Notes under the pieces: generated by a model
Database searches by the model: none
Told to the model about the DNA's origin: nothing
Seen by the model: only the letters and a program-made list of their open reading frames with translations
Part shown: positions 43,035 to 55,029 of the stretch, piece after piece
How the letters are laid out: each line of letters opens with the position of its first letter
Position numbering within the stretch: position 1 is the first letter of the stretch
From: Spisula solida
Lineage: Eukaryota > Mollusca > Bivalvia > Venerida > Mactridae
Direction of reading: 5' to 3'
NCBI GenBank assembly: GCA_947247005.1
Contig: OX365955.1
Span: forward strand, 39,721,822-39,785,821
DNA: 64,000 nt
Made by a program: the position numbers and the translations under genes

Positions 43035-43681
43035 ATTTAACAATATTTACGTTAAAAACTACATTAAGTAATAATCGATATAATTCTTTTTTTTTTTTCA
43101 AAATGAGCACAGAACCCCGACGCCTTATCATACCGTTTTATTTGTTCATTGCGTACATTGATCGATTTGTTATATAATACCAGATCTATAAGCAGAACTT
43201 TGTATACAAATATTAGTTTAATTGCCTAACCGGATAAACATTGTTGTGACGTATCTACATAGACATTGTACCGTCGGTAAGGATATATCTTAAATGACTG
43301 CTTGCCAAAGCAACACTCTACTTCTGAATAGCACAATAGCACGAGACATTGTTAGCGCCAGCATGCCATATAATATTTACAGAAAGACTCGTCACTCAAT
43401 GGTTTGGTGAAGTCCACTGTATCTATCTAAGAAACAAACCTTCTTTTAGCTGTATTTGTCATAGTTGGATTTTCAAATAAATTTTAACTTTTTAACAAAA
43501 CATTTTATCGTGATATATTTAAACACGATTTCGTTGTCATATTCGGATGTTTATGCTGCTATTTTTGTATTTTAATTTTCGGCTCATTGAGCTTTTTCAT
43601 AATATCCGTATAGTTTCCTCCTTGAAAATTAGAGTTGAAATTATATTTCTGTACAGATAAACGACGGCCATTTTGAACTCA

Positions 43682-43825
43682 TGGTGAAACCGTGTGGCTT
43701 GCCATCTCACGTGTTTCCGTTCTGCAAATGCTGCCTCCAAAATCCAGCCACGAAGCTTTGGGAAGCACCAAGCGTCAATGCAACCTGCCGCTGGAATTGG
43801 TCAATAAGGATAATTAATTGTGTCC
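43682..43825 (-). pseudogene. Tc1/mariner transposase helix-turn-helix relic, unit B
   Basis: The minus-strand frame reads QRQVALTLGASQSFVAGFWR then QHLQNGNT before TGA, the same relic as in unit A. Confidence 0.6.
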
Positions 43826-43919
43826 ACTGGGACTCTAAACAGTGTGTGGTTGAAATAACCTCGCAACAAAGATAGACAATGTTGAAAACATTAGCATATT
43901 CTTCATAACGCGTCTACAT

Positions 43920-44150
43920 ATGTTATTGACCAAACTGGCGTATGTCCCAAAAATCGGCATTTTAGGACATGTGGATTTACAGACCATTACTTCAGATCTG
44001 TCTCAGTATTTAGGTATCAAATCCTTGTTTTACAAGCGGGTAGTAACAGTTTGCGTGGACAATCAAAATTGTTGTTTTAATAATATAGTATGTGGTACTT
44101 TAGAGTTATTTCAAAAACGTGATCGTATTGATCCACTAAATTGTGTGTGA
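43920..44150 (+). CDS. Conserved small open frame, unit B
   Basis: A 76-residue version of the frame at 35,702, ending ...LELFQKRDRIDPLNCV. It is intact here and in D. Confidence 0.22.
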   Translation: MLLTKLAYVPKIGILGHVDLQTITSDLSQYLGIKSLFYKRVVTVCVDNQNCCFNNIVCGTLELFQKRDRIDPLNCV

Positions 44151-44523
44151 AGTGTTTATTGGGCAGTTAATTGTAACATATTAACATATAGTTATTACAC
44201 ACCCTTTATTGAAGTATGCAAATGTGAGAAACATTTCATTGTGGCATTCATTGTGAGAGGCAGCATAAGAGAGATCACCTTATTCATATTCAAAATGCCA
44301 ACCGGCAGTCTATTGGATGAATGAACAATAAAAACCTACCATTCACCAAAAGCTAGCTGGTGGTATGAATGCCTTTGTATACAAACATGATCTCACCAAT
44401 ATAGTCTTACTTGAAATATCAACTTTTTGGGGACGTGGGTGGTATGTATGTGTCTGTCTCTTGCATATATTGGGTGGCTAGGGGATGCAGCCGTTTCAGT
44501 ATGGCTTCAAATTGTATGTGCCC

Positions 44524-44611
44524 CACTGGCACTCGACCAGAAAAAATATGAATAACCGTGGCCTATAATCTATATTTAGTCTAAAATTGTTTCTCTGGTC
44601 GAGTGCCAGTG
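44524..44611. mobile_element. 88-bp element with 18-bp inverted ends, unit B
   Basis: CACTGGCACTCGACCAGA and its exact reverse complement bound the element. ATGTGCCC flanks it on both sides (44,516-44,523 and 44,612-44,619), an exact 8-bp duplication. Unit C has the unfilled site GTATGTGCACGTACATTA at about 54,671. Ends and duplication length suggest a hAT-type non-autonomous element. Confidence 0.85.
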
Positions 44612-44777
44612 ATGTGCCCGTACATTATTTATTACAACTAAACACATAATGTCCGATTATTCATCATTTTTTAGATCAATGATATAAATCGCTTTCTAAA
44701 AATGTCTTGACTTGTAACGAGCTTGCGTGTTTAGATGGAGAGAATTATCACTACATAGAGATAGGAACATCTGGAGT

Positions 44778-44915
44778 ATGTTGCCTAAGCAAAGCCCTGT
44801 CGAGCGCTATATTCAGTTAACGTCTGTTCAATTAAGTATAGAAGACACGGATAACCTCCCGTAGAAAGCGCTACGTAGCGCTATTTTGTGTTAACGGACA
44901 ACAAACGCAGGCAAC
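44778..44915. mobile_element. CGTTGCCTA-type element, unit B (decayed end)
   Basis: The left end here is TGTTGCCTAAG and the right end AGGCAACG. The inner hairpins are partly lost. Confidence 0.4.
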
Positions 44916-45562
44916 GATCATTAAGTTCGTATCGGTCTTTATTTTAAACGAAGGATGTTTGTTTTTGAACAATAACATTTGTGTCTGGTTTGAAATCTAT
45001 ACATGTTCTAACAGCAGGTCTTGGCCTGCATGCACGCAATGTGTAGAGTTACTTGTTTCTACTTGATACACAAGAATCGTCTGCTTTAGGATAACTATAA
45101 ACAACAGTATTTCACTACAGTAGTTCGCCGGTGTTGGTGAATGGTTTTCAATGAAAACTTAACAATTACTGTTTGATAGTACTCTAACAATTTTATCTAT
45201 TCCGGTTCATAACATTCTGTTTGCTTAAAAATCAACTTTTGTTGAACGCAGCATCAATATTTTACCATGTTATTTCAACTCATTGTTTTTGTGTGTTTAA
45301 GTGAGATTTTAGGCTCATATTGTTTATCTAAAATGTCGACCACAGATAATTATTCATGAAAACCGAAATAAATCAATTCGTAAATCCTCATTTCAACTGG
45401 AATATTAATTAAAATATCACTTAAAAGAAATGGCCGCTGTTTGAGATTTACTATGAACGAACTTGGTCTTGGTTTTCTAAATTCCGAGGTCGTATTAGCG
45501 CTTTAAAATAATGAAATACATGTAGTGTATATCTTTTTTGCGCGTTTCTATTTTTTTGGCAG

Positions 45563-45695
45563 GAAGAAGAAATATACAAACTTTAAAACAACGCAAGTTT
45601 GAATCAACATTGGTTAAAAAAGAATATATCGCTGGCTTAGTATGAGAAGGTCGTTAGTACAAAATTGATATTTTGAGAAAATAAGTAAACCTGTC
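45563..45695 (+). pseudogene. Coiled-coil exon relic, unit B
   Basis: The acceptor TTTCTATTTTTTTGGCAG is followed by EEEIYKL, then a frame change, LKQRKFESTLVKKEYIAGL, and several stops (TGA, TAG, TAA). Compare EVEIDKLKQE in the group I exon. Strong acceptor plus broken frame indicates a dead exon. Confidence 0.45.
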
Positions 45696-46431
45696 TGAAA
45701 ACCACTCTTAACTTGTGGAAAAACAAGCTTTTTAAACTTCGGTTTGGTCTTCATGATCAGTTCCGATTTTCATGAAAATAGGCTCATAAGAAGCGTTATG
45801 TGATGCAGATTTCTAATATGCATGAGTCTTATAAGGTCGACCTTCTTATTCTAAGCCAGCGAATTATTTGCGCAATGAATTTTACGCTGAATGAACAGTA
45901 ACACTTGAACTGCGCGAAAGTGACCCAGTATATAGGGATGTGTTAATACATGTATTTCAATATCTTTTAAGACGACCTCATCGTCTCAATACATTTTACA
46001 TTGAAATACGAGCTGACATTATACCATCAGTATTCGTCCATAGACAAAATGCCATGGTTTAAGCGACTGTAATATGAGACACCGTTTTAGTAGAATGGTG
46101 TAAATATTCAAATGATCAGGTGTATATTTTCCGGGAATATCCGAGAAAGTCCCTTGATTATTTCAATGTCACAAGACCAATTTGTTCCAGGACAATACCG
46201 CTAAACCATTCTTTGAAAGCCTCTTGTTTATTCAAATGTCACCGAAAACAGTGTTCCAGGATGCTACTGATAAAATAGTTCATGAAAACAATACTTAGAT
46301 ACGTATACTGTAAAATAGTTAATATTCGTGACGGATTAATTTTCGTTATTTTCGCAAATGAACTAGATGAACTTTATTAAATCCCCACGAACAATTGACC
46401 TAAAATATGTTTTACACATGATTTCTTTCAA

Positions 46432-47070
46432 TACTTCTTGACAATTGATTCTACCCCGGAGCGTCTAGAATATCAGCTATCTGAATACGTTCTAATAATG
46501 TTCAAACATTACGGGGAAGACTGTCCCTGGTTATCCAATTCTATAAAGAGCTTTAAATAAAAAAAAATGAAAAGACAGAACGATCAATGGGCCTTTGGTC
46601 GTCCTTAGGCTTCAAGCTTGTATTGAAATGTTTGAATTAGCAAATAGTTCCATCGCGTTCTGTTTGTCAAGCAAGAACATGTTTTTTGTGTCTGCTAGAT
46701 TCTTTTCAAGCTGTTGGTGGCTATCGTATTTCGTGTAGGCGACTAATTGACAAATACAACAACCATTTTGCAAATAATCTAGACATAGTTCATGTCAGTC
46801 AATATCAAATAATGAAATATAGAGTTGTATTATCAAAACATGTAATAAATATCAATTTCAAACGGTTGTAGACGTCACTGGATGTTTTATTCATCAAATA
46901 ACGGTTTTAAATATGGCCGCGGTTTTTACTTTGGCATTCATAAGTGATGAATTTGCTATACAAGTACAGTAGTTGAAATGATGATTTGGAAATTGTGTGC
47001 TATCCCAATACAATGCAATCATTAAGTTAAAGATGTGCGAGCGGTTTGATTCCAGAATTATCAGGTAGTA
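46432..47070. repeat. Block shared by all units (unit B copy)
   Basis: Same block as 7,118. The MAAVF ORF starts at 46,913 but an extra ACAGT creates a stop after GVF..AIQVQ-type sequence (CAA GTA CAG TAG). Confidence 0.7.
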
Positions 47071-47097
47071 GATTATAAGAATCCACCAAGAGCTTCT

Positions 47098-47208
47098 ATG
47101 TAGGATAAGAATACCCCACCCGAAGGTTCGGATTTTGACCACGAACGAAGGTTGCCGATTTCATGGTTAAAATTCCGACCACGAGGGTGAGATATCCTTA
47201 TCCTACAT
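47098..47208. mobile_element. CCCTCGGG-type foldback element, unit B
   Basis: ATGTAGGATAAGAATACC...GGATAAGGATATC ends as in 38,222, 111 bp. Confidence 0.7.
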
Positions 47209-47331
47209 TGACTGTCGCATAGTGGAATATTTTTCTCCGACGTAATTTGAGAAAATGGGACTTATAACATTATTTAGCTTTCATGGCGTCAACATGACGT
47301 CATCATAACGTGCTTTTTGTTGTACATTAAG

Positions 47332-47889
47332 ATATGGTAACATAATTAACTGTAATAGTTTGTCAGTTGTTAAGATAATATATATTGTATATACCTTTGA
47401 TTAACATACATATGTAAGTTCTACACATAAATCATTTTGAAATGTCGCATGAGTTCGAAACGTTCCCCTTTATTCTGCAAAACCAGCCAAAATACGTCGA
47501 AAATAACCACTTGAAACCTTGCATGTTACACCACCGATGCTACAAATTTCACACTGTATTGAAGTTTTCCAACAAATATTGTTTCTGGTTTTGGAGTATT
47601 CATTCCTTCCTCTAGGCATCCACATTAATAGAAACTCGTAGGGTTTAAGTCTGGTGAGTGAAGAGGCCAAGTAAATGTATGGTCTTCGGCAAAATGATAC
47701 AGTGGCCAAATTTCTTGAAATCACTGACAATGTACGGCAGCATCAAGGACGATATGGATGTCACGTTTTTATCTCATGCATATATTGTTCATATCCAAAA
47801 CTGGGGCTTATTATCTTTATAACAAGGGTCAAACCACTTCTCTATCATAAAATCTGACAAAGTTATTAAAGTTATTTATTTTACCATAT
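47332..47889 (-). mobile_element. Mariner/Tc1-type element relic with transposase fragment
   Basis: ATATGGTAACATAATTAAC (47,332-47,350) and its inverted partner (47,871-47,889; 16 of 19 match) bound the relic. On the minus strand one frame reads TFTWPLHSPDLNP, the conserved region around the third catalytic Asp of this superfamily. A frameshift then leads to YEFLLMWMPRGRNEYSK and a C-terminus ending at TAA (about 47,472). The first two catalytic residues are missing. Unit A has no insertion between the matching flanks (about 38,440). Confidence 0.75.
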
Positions 47890-48099
47890 ATTGATGATTA
47901 CCCTGTACGTTCTCATTCAAAACAATCATTTGCAATATTGTACATAAAGCGTACGCTGTTATGTTATGCTCAAGAATATGTTTTTAAATGGTATATAGCC
48001 TATTGGTGTTAATTATCTTACTATCTTTCTCCTATCTAACATTAGCAACATCTATTTTACATGAGCTATCACCTCGCGTGATTTCATTCCGTAATGCAC

Positions 48100-48300
48100 T
48101 AACCACGGCCACCATAGTTCAATTAGAGACTGCATAAACCTTGTCCTGTCTGTTCTGTCCTCAGCGTTCTTCTCTGATTCCGTCCTTCGAAGTATTTTTC
48201 AATCCAATCCACAATTCTTCATCTGGTTCGTCTGGATCTTTTCCTCTCTCCCCCCTTGTCGTCTGGTGTCTTAATATTCGTTGGCTTTTTTCTGTCACTA
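48100..48300 (-). pseudogene. LINE reverse-transcriptase C-terminal relic, unit C
   Basis: The minus-strand text AEDRTDRTRFMQSLIELWWP matches the position of AKDRTHWRKL in A and AADRTNRRRVLQSLVEQW in D. Upstream DWIEKYFEGRNQ is in another frame. Heavily decayed. Confidence 0.4.
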
Positions 48301-48479
48301 ATTACATTGCCACCCCATCTCTATCGATGTTGTTTTATTCTGTTACTATGTCTTTTTTGGGCTGTTATAATTATACTATATAGGTTATTATTTGAACTCT
48401 TTTTGGTCAATACATTTTGCATGTTTCTTGGCAAGCTTGCCTTTATGTTCGTAAAGTAGTCAATACGTATATGTAATAT

Positions 48480-48790
48480 GTTGCCTCGTGTCTTTACAAC
48501 ATGGTTTCATGAATTAATCGCGTGTCTATACAGTCTGGTTCCTTCCATTTACCACGTTTCTATACAGTCTGGTACCTTCCATTTACCACGTGTCTATACA
48601 GTCTGGTTCTATGCATTTACCACGCATCTCTACAGTCTAGTTCTATGCATTTACCATGTGTCTATATGATCTGGTTCCACGCATAGGTCTACGTATTTAC
48701 CACGTGTATATACAGTGTTTTTGTTTATTTTCAAAGTCTCCATACGGTCTGGTTTAATTTATTTAAAGCCAAGTGTCTATATACTAGAAG
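48480..48790. repeat. Minisatellite of about 34 bp, unit C
   Basis: Seven to nine copies of CATTTACCACGTGTCTA, CAGTCTGGTTC... . The repeated YSLV/YHVS peptide on the plus strand is its translation and not a gene. Confidence 0.75.
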
Positions 48791-50123
48791 TCTGGTTCCA
48801 TGTATTGACACTATGTTTTGTATTACACATTCCCTTGTAAAGCTGGAACAGTCAGAGTATGATTTATCGCACACTGTCCACTAAGACAGAACTACCTGAA
48901 GTAAACCTATCTATTTGTACAAACAAGGTTTCTCGATCGATTGGAACCTCAAATTAACTAATTATCTAGAAGCCACGTGTGTACTAGAACTTAACAATGT
49001 TTGCAATAAAAATGATAATTTATCGAAGTGACAGCTGATCAGTTTATTTAAAGCCATATTATCTCTCCCAAGACCTTTTTTCGATCATCCAATAAAAAGA
49101 CTAGTTACAAAGAATTGGGATATTTATCACAATTAACCAATATATGACGACTTAATGTGAAAAGTATCTGTCGAAACAGTATGACAAAAAATATATTTTA
49201 GTAAAATGTATGGATGACAAAATAATAATTTTGCAAGAGTTGCTTCCCTTAGTTTATGAATTGTGCATTTTTGTTTTCAATTCATTATTTTCCAAACAAA
49301 CCATCTGGGGGTCAAATTTAATGTTCTTCCATCTTATGGTGTTCCACCTTTGGGACTCAACTAAAGTGCTCAAAATCCACGGCTCTTCAAATCGGTTATC
49401 CAGTTATTGCTTTTTGAAAATAGTCGCTTAAGGCCTAATGTGGCTTTAAGAGAAATATTTGATTTCGTTTAATTGCATAATTTTCAACATAATAGTTTCG
49501 TTTGAACGGATCATAAACTACTTCAAAATAGAGTGTCTGCATGGTTAACATTCGTAGTCTTAAATTGTTACGCATCCTTCATGGATGATATATTTGTGCC
49601 TTTTTCGCGAGTTCTTTTTCGCATCTAGCAACTGGTTGCGTTGAAGGCAGTTTTGTTGATTGTCTGTAGCTCTGTCTTATTTAATGGCGATAGTGGTTCA
49701 GTTATGGATGATTTTCAGAATGGCAACATATTTACGCCTCCCATAATTTGGTCATAATAAAACATTCGGAACAACCTCGGTCTTTTTCGGTCGATGTTTT
49801 ATTGTTGTAGCGATGTTCAAACACTTGATCATGCATGTAGCATTTATGTGCACTCAAGAGCTACAATGCGCGCTGTCTTCAAGTAAACACTTGGGTCATC
49901 CATTGAATATTGCCGAATCAGTTGCTAGTTATTAGTACTTGACAACGAAAATTAGTTTCTTGTAAATAATCATTCGAGGACAGTCCATGGTTTGTAACAA
50001 CTACACAATGCAATTATGTTTAGCGAAGAATTGTCCGTCATTTTTACAGATTTTATGAGTGTATTGCGTGTGAACTTCCGATGTCTCATCATAACAGAAC
50101 TTAAACCATGAATCATCCAAAGC

Positions 50124-50324
50124 ATGTGCGTCATTAAAGATCACATATCAGCATTGAATACGTACATCATAAAGCAAACATATTATTGTTTGTCTGCAGC
50201 ACTTGTATTATGTATGACTTTAAACCGTAAACTGTCTGATCAGCGCAGATGGAGTGCTAGTCTGTCTTCCTGGTTTGATTGCGAGGTCAGGCAGGTTATA
50301 TTCTTCCGTGACAATGGCAAATAG
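50124..50324 (+). pseudogene. Open frame conserved between units A and C, unit C copy
   Basis: A 66-residue frame, counterpart of the end of 31,811-32,104; several replacing changes. Confidence 0.22.
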
Positions 50325-50562
50325 GCAGCTTGTAGAAGACCCATGTTAGTAATTCCAGAACAAACTGGTGAAGTCTAATGACCTCCATATGTGACTGAAA
50401 TATGGTTGAAAAACGGACAAACAACTACAATATTCGAATGAACGAAGTACAAAATTTGGTCATGAAAAATTAAAATAAACTAGTACGTCATGTGATGTTA
50501 AATCTTTGGTCTAGTATTAAATAATTAAAATCATGTTCTTAAAACGTTGACGTATTGGGTTG

Positions 50563-50624
50563 TAGTCTGGATGACCTCACCTATCTTTACGTTACTAATG
50601 GTATAGTACGAAAAGGAACCAGAC
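50563..50624. mobile_element. AGTCTGG element, unit C
   Basis: TAGTCTGGATG...GGAACCAGAC, same site as A, B and D. Confidence 0.5.
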
Positions 50625-50948
50625 GTATTGATATGAGTCAGTTTGCATTGTGCATTTATGACGAGCTTATGTTGTCTGTGGATTGTCTATTGTCTACAAT
50701 AACACATCTTCGCTATTTGTGGATAAAACTTTCCAATGCATTTGAGCTAAAAGATATATATCATTATTTAAATGAATGAATGCGGTGTTCCACGCAAATT
50801 TCAAAGGAACCAAAGGCCAATAAATAAAAACAATATAAAATGAAAATTACTCTAGCGCTCCTAGTCATGTAATTACATAATAGATAATTGCCCATAATCT
50901 CGCTGTAGTCTCGTTAAATAACGTGTTTTACGAGATTTAATGATTTGT

Positions 50949-50962
50949 TGTACACGTGTACA
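50949..50962. promoter_or_regulatory. 14-bp palindrome TGTACACGTGTACA, unit C
   Basis: Identical to 32,730-32,743, in the same context. Confidence 0.35.
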
Positions 50963-51316
50963 CATTTAATTATTTAGAAGACATTACTGATTATCACATT
51001 AGTGTAATGTTGTTCAGGAGGCCAACAGTCGTATTACATCACGTGGTTTGTTTTTGTTAGACTGGTACCACTTGCCGCATTTTCAGACAGGGTCTATAAT
51101 TGTTTGATAGTAGGAGCATGGTACCACTCTAGTTTTTCGTGGTAAAGAAAAGGCCGATAGAAGAATATGTGTCAAATAGCTCAAGGAAATCGGTCACTTA
51201 ACATTGCCTGTCTTAAAAGCTAATAATAATTGATAATTTGAGTTAATTACGCCGATTGCATATCAAGAGTCACGCTCAGTACATGGTCGAAGATAAAAAA
51301 TAACAACAATTTCATT

Positions 51317-51487
51317 ATGATAGGAACCATTGTATTTCTTTTTGCATTAAGAATCGCTATTGTGCTTCTGCAAGTAGTCGGAGGACGGTATTCAGTTGTT
51401 GAGGCATCAGAAGGTGAAGCTTTACCTATTAGTACTCCATACTTTGTCACGAGGCATTACGTCGATATGCATATTCTTCTTATGTAA
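51317..51487 (+). pseudogene. Signal-peptide ORF, unit C version
   Basis: MIGTIVFLFALRIAIVLLQV, then VGGRYSVVEASEGEALPIST..., 56 residues to TAA. A deletion of the hairpin after GAAGGTGAA removes the stop seen in A and lengthens the frame. The downstream acceptor is lost (TTCGG for TTCAG). The next frame has a stop, so the locus is probably dead. Confidence 0.22.
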
Positions 51488-52566
51488 CAACTAGTCACAT
51501 TCTTTGTTTACTCTGGGACGTACAGAAGAGCCGCACCGCTCTCTACGAGACTGATTCGGTGATAATCAAGAAGCATCTACGCAAATCTAGTTATTGGATT
51601 TACATTAATATTAATATGTATATACATCCAGCCTCAAGCCTCTGTCGACATCTCCATTGATCATATCTACCAAGTGGGCGAATATTGCCCAAAATCTAAC
51701 TAACATTCGTTCCCAGATACATATATTAATACATGTACCGTATTTCAAACCAATGAAAGAGAAAATAATCACCGTAATACCGCGATAAAAAATGTATTCC
51801 GATCGCCAGCATACTTAGGTCTAATCGGTCCGGAGGCTGGACAGACATATACCGATCATCAGACGGAGACCGGTGTAATTTATGTCTCTTTTGATATTTG
51901 TATTGCTACTCATCGACCGGCGTCCGTACGGTGCCTATATATTGGGTACACATCAGACACAAGGACATTGTCCGGCGTCTGGGTGATTTGTGACCTAAGC
52001 ATACTCACATCGTATTGTGGAAACATTTTGGTGTCTATCTATGTATATTATGTAACATAAACACGTCCCAGAAACACTCTTTGAAAGCTTTATCACATTT
52101 AATGAAAAGCAAAATCGTTCATTCTCAGTAATGATGCCTCTTCATAGCTATACGAGTAATGTTTTAAATCGTGCGTATTTTGAATAATACGCCTAACTGA
52201 AAAAGACGACACCACATAATTATGTGTATTGTTTGTAGCATGTTTTGTATGGTTTATTGTTTTTATCGGCGTGTGTCAACACGTTTTATGTCACATACAG
52301 CAGTCACCAGACCTACAAGTTTTTCCTGAAATCAATTATCAACATGTACTAACTTGTTCTTCCGCCAGCAACTGGAAACCTCTCCACATGTGATGGACAT
52401 GACTATAGTCAATGACATGGAAGTACATTGCTGGGTTAACATGCAAGCACTCTATCGACTTCGCTAACCGGGCGAAGTATTTGAATATTCGACCTTTTTT
52501 ATGCATGGTATTCGAATTATTTAAATACATAGTCCGATTACCCCATAGTTATGAAATGACTAGGTC

Positions 52567-52690
52567 AAACCTCCATAGCCTAGATATAGAGTGAGAGAGG
52601 TCCAGGGTTCGATCCCAGGCCGCGACAAACCAGAGTCGTTATAAAATGTACTCCTTTGTTTTGCGCTCAGCTTGGGTTTTTAAAAAATAT
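52567..52690 (+). repeat. tRNA-derived SINE, plus strand, unit C (shortened)
   Basis: The B box GGGTTCGATCCCAGG is intact. The body stops after TTGCGCTCAGCTTGGG, where A, B and D continue. Confidence 0.55.
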
Positions 52691-53234
52691 TTACGTTCAA
52701 AATAACGATATAATTTTTGATTTGTTAATAAATGAGCCCAGAACATCGATTATTTATCTTTATTGTTCATTCCGTACATTGATCCATTTGTAATACAACA
52801 CTAGATCTATAAGTAGAACTTTATACAAACTTATCAGTTTAATTTCCGAACTGGAAAACGTTTTTGTGACGAATCTACATAGACATTGTACCGTTGTTTA
52901 GGATACATCTTAAATGACTGCTTGCCAAAGGAACACTCTATTTCAGAGTAACAAAATAGCACGATACATTGTTAGAGCCAACATGCCAGGTACTATAATA
53001 CAAAATGGCAAGTCACTCAATGAGAAGTTCACTGTATCTTTCTTCGAAATAACCTACTTTCGGCTGTATCTTGTTATATATATATCTTCAAAGAACATTT
53101 AATTTTCAGTAAAATATTGCGTTATCTTACATAATATTTTATCGTTATGATATGTTCCAAACACGATTTTGACAAAAAAATTACGTCGTCATATTCATAT
53201 GTCAATACTGTCATTTGGGAGTTTTTGGTATTAT

Positions 53235-53755
53235 TTTTATCAGATATATTAAGTCAGACAGTGAAGGCAGCACTCAACTTAACCAGCCGAACACAGAATA
53301 CATTAAAAACACACAAGGCATAATGCCCAACGGAACCAACCGAGCACAGAAAACCCAAAACACATACAAGAAACAGTGCCCAGCTAAACAATCAAAGATC
53401 CACCCAAGTCCAAGCTGTCGCAAAGTATAATGAATTAGTTTCAGCATCCAAAAATACTGAATGCCCTAGCTGAATGACCCAGTGCCCACAGCAAAACGAC
53501 TATAATGTCTAGTTTTAGCTGTCAGACATCCTAAACAGAAGAAGTGTCCAACTCACTGCCGAACAAGAAAAATGATCACGCTGAATGACCTAGTTACAAC
53601 TGAAATGCTGCTGAAATACATAGTTTAAGCTGCCTTAAGCTCAATAGTTAAATAACAGTATTAAAACGCTGAAAGGCATAGATTCAGCTGATAGACATAG
53701 TTTCAGCAATAGAATATCTCAGGTGAATGTTCTAGCATCAACAAGTCGAGATTTA
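53235..53755 (-). repeat. Dispersed repeat family R1, reverse copy
   Basis: Read on the minus strand it runs ...CTGAAACTATGTCTATCAGC, TTTCAGCGTTTTAATACTG, ACTAGGTCATTCAGC, and ends TTCGGCTGGTTAAGTTGAGTGCTGCC. It aligns with 1,600-1,920 and with 63,085-63,170. The motif GCTGAAACTA..TCATTCAGC recurs with about 40-bp spacing. Other group II units lack it here. Confidence 0.6.
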
Positions 53756-53908
53756 CCTAAGTGAATAATCACGCCACATGACCACAGTGTGGACACTCTA
53801 GCCCGATGAGCTTGTTAAAATAAGTAAAATGTTTCCACATGGAAACGTATAAATTAGAGTTAATCACATTTCTGTGCAGATAAATGACGGCTAGATGCCA
53901 TTTTGAAC

Positions 53909-54110
53909 TCATGGTGAAACCGTGTGGCTGTACTCTGACCATATTACAGAGACCCAAATACGGCGATCTTTTGCACCGGCTGTACAGCGTCCTTGCCATC
54001 TCGCGTGTTTCCCGGTCTGCAAATGCTGCCTCCAAAGTCTGGCCATCACGCTTTGGGACGTACTAAGCCTCAATGCAACCTGCCACTGTGATTGGTCAAT
54101 GAGGATCATT
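53909..54110 (-). pseudogene. Tc1/mariner transposase helix-turn-helix relic, unit C (longest)
   Basis: The minus-strand frame is LIDQSQWQVALRLSTSQSVM then ARLWRQHLQTGKHARWQGR and AGAKDRRIW, about 66 codons open. It keeps the SQSVMARLWRQHLQTG core and the start of the linker (GR...DRRI), which are lost by an 80-90 bp deletion in A, B and D. No catalytic domain follows. Confidence 0.65.
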
Positions 54111-54136
54111 AATTGTGTCCACTGGGTCTCTAAATA

Positions 54137-54376
54137 GTGTCTGACTGCAATAACCTCGTAACAAAGATAGACAATGTGGAAAACAGTAGCATATTCTTCA
54201 TTACACGTCTACATATGTTATTGACCAAACTGGCGTATGTCCCAGACATCGGCATTTTAGAACATGTGGATTTACAGACCATTACTTCAGATCGGTTTCA
54301 GTATTCAGGTTTCAAATCTTTGTTTTACAAGCAAGTAGTCACATGTTGCGTGTACAATCGAAATAGGTTTTTATAG
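54137..54376 (+). pseudogene. Conserved small open frame, unit C version
   Basis: Counterpart of 35,702. The tail diverges (CVYNRNRFL) and ends early relative to B and D. Confidence 0.2.
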
Positions 54377-54672
54377 TCCGTGTTGCTTTAGAGTCATTTG
54401 CAAAATATGTTCGAATTGATCTACTAACTATTGTGTGTAGTGTAGTGTTTATTGAGTATTTAATTGTAACATATTAACATATAGTTATTACCTCATTATG
54501 GTAGTATGCAAATGTATGAAACTTTACAGAGTGGCATTCATTTATGAGAGGCAGTATACGTGTAGGCGTTTGTCAAATATCCACTTTTCGAGGATTTGGA
54601 TGGTACGTTCTGTGTTTGTCTCATGTGTTGGTGACTAAGCGATTCTGTCGTTTCAGTATGACTTTAAATTGT

Positions 54673-54680
54673 ATGTGCAC
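54673..54680. other. Empty site of the 88-bp element
   Basis: ATGTGCAC followed by GTACATTA is the unfilled equivalent of ATGTGCCC-element-ATGTGCCC-GTACATTA in unit B. Confidence 0.7.
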
Positions 54681-55029
54681 GTACATTAATTAATAATTGA
54701 ATACTCGAACACAGCAGTTTATAGACATAAATCTGCTGCCAGAGATTTTGAGTGAGAATCTAACTTGATCCATACGATACCATTAAAACCAATGATAAGT
54801 AGCATGGGTCTATTGAACAATCTTATTCCATTTGCCATGTACATTAGATGATAGCAGAAGTTACTTTAATTGTATCTGACGTGTGTATGGTATTCATGAA
54901 ATGTTCCGAGCTTCTTTAGATCAATGATGTAAATCGCTTTCTGAAAATGTATTGACTTGTAACGAGCGTGTTTAGATAGAGAGAAATCATAGTAGAATTA
55001 TCACTGTAGAGATAGGAACATCTGGGGTA

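Larger units (their letters stand above)
38461..47320 (+). repeat. Tandem unit B (group II)
   Basis: Same order as unit A but without the LINE relic and minisatellite at its start, and with a private 0.6-kb segment (39,873-40,480). From 41,650 to 43,900 it is close to identical with A. Stretches 38,900-39,870, 40,610-41,500 and 43,040-43,680 hold no gene I can support. Confidence 0.85.

Noticed and set aside
48478..48669. Repeated YSLV / YHVS frame as a repeat protein
   Set aside because: It is the translation of the 34-bp minisatellite and is broken in unit A.
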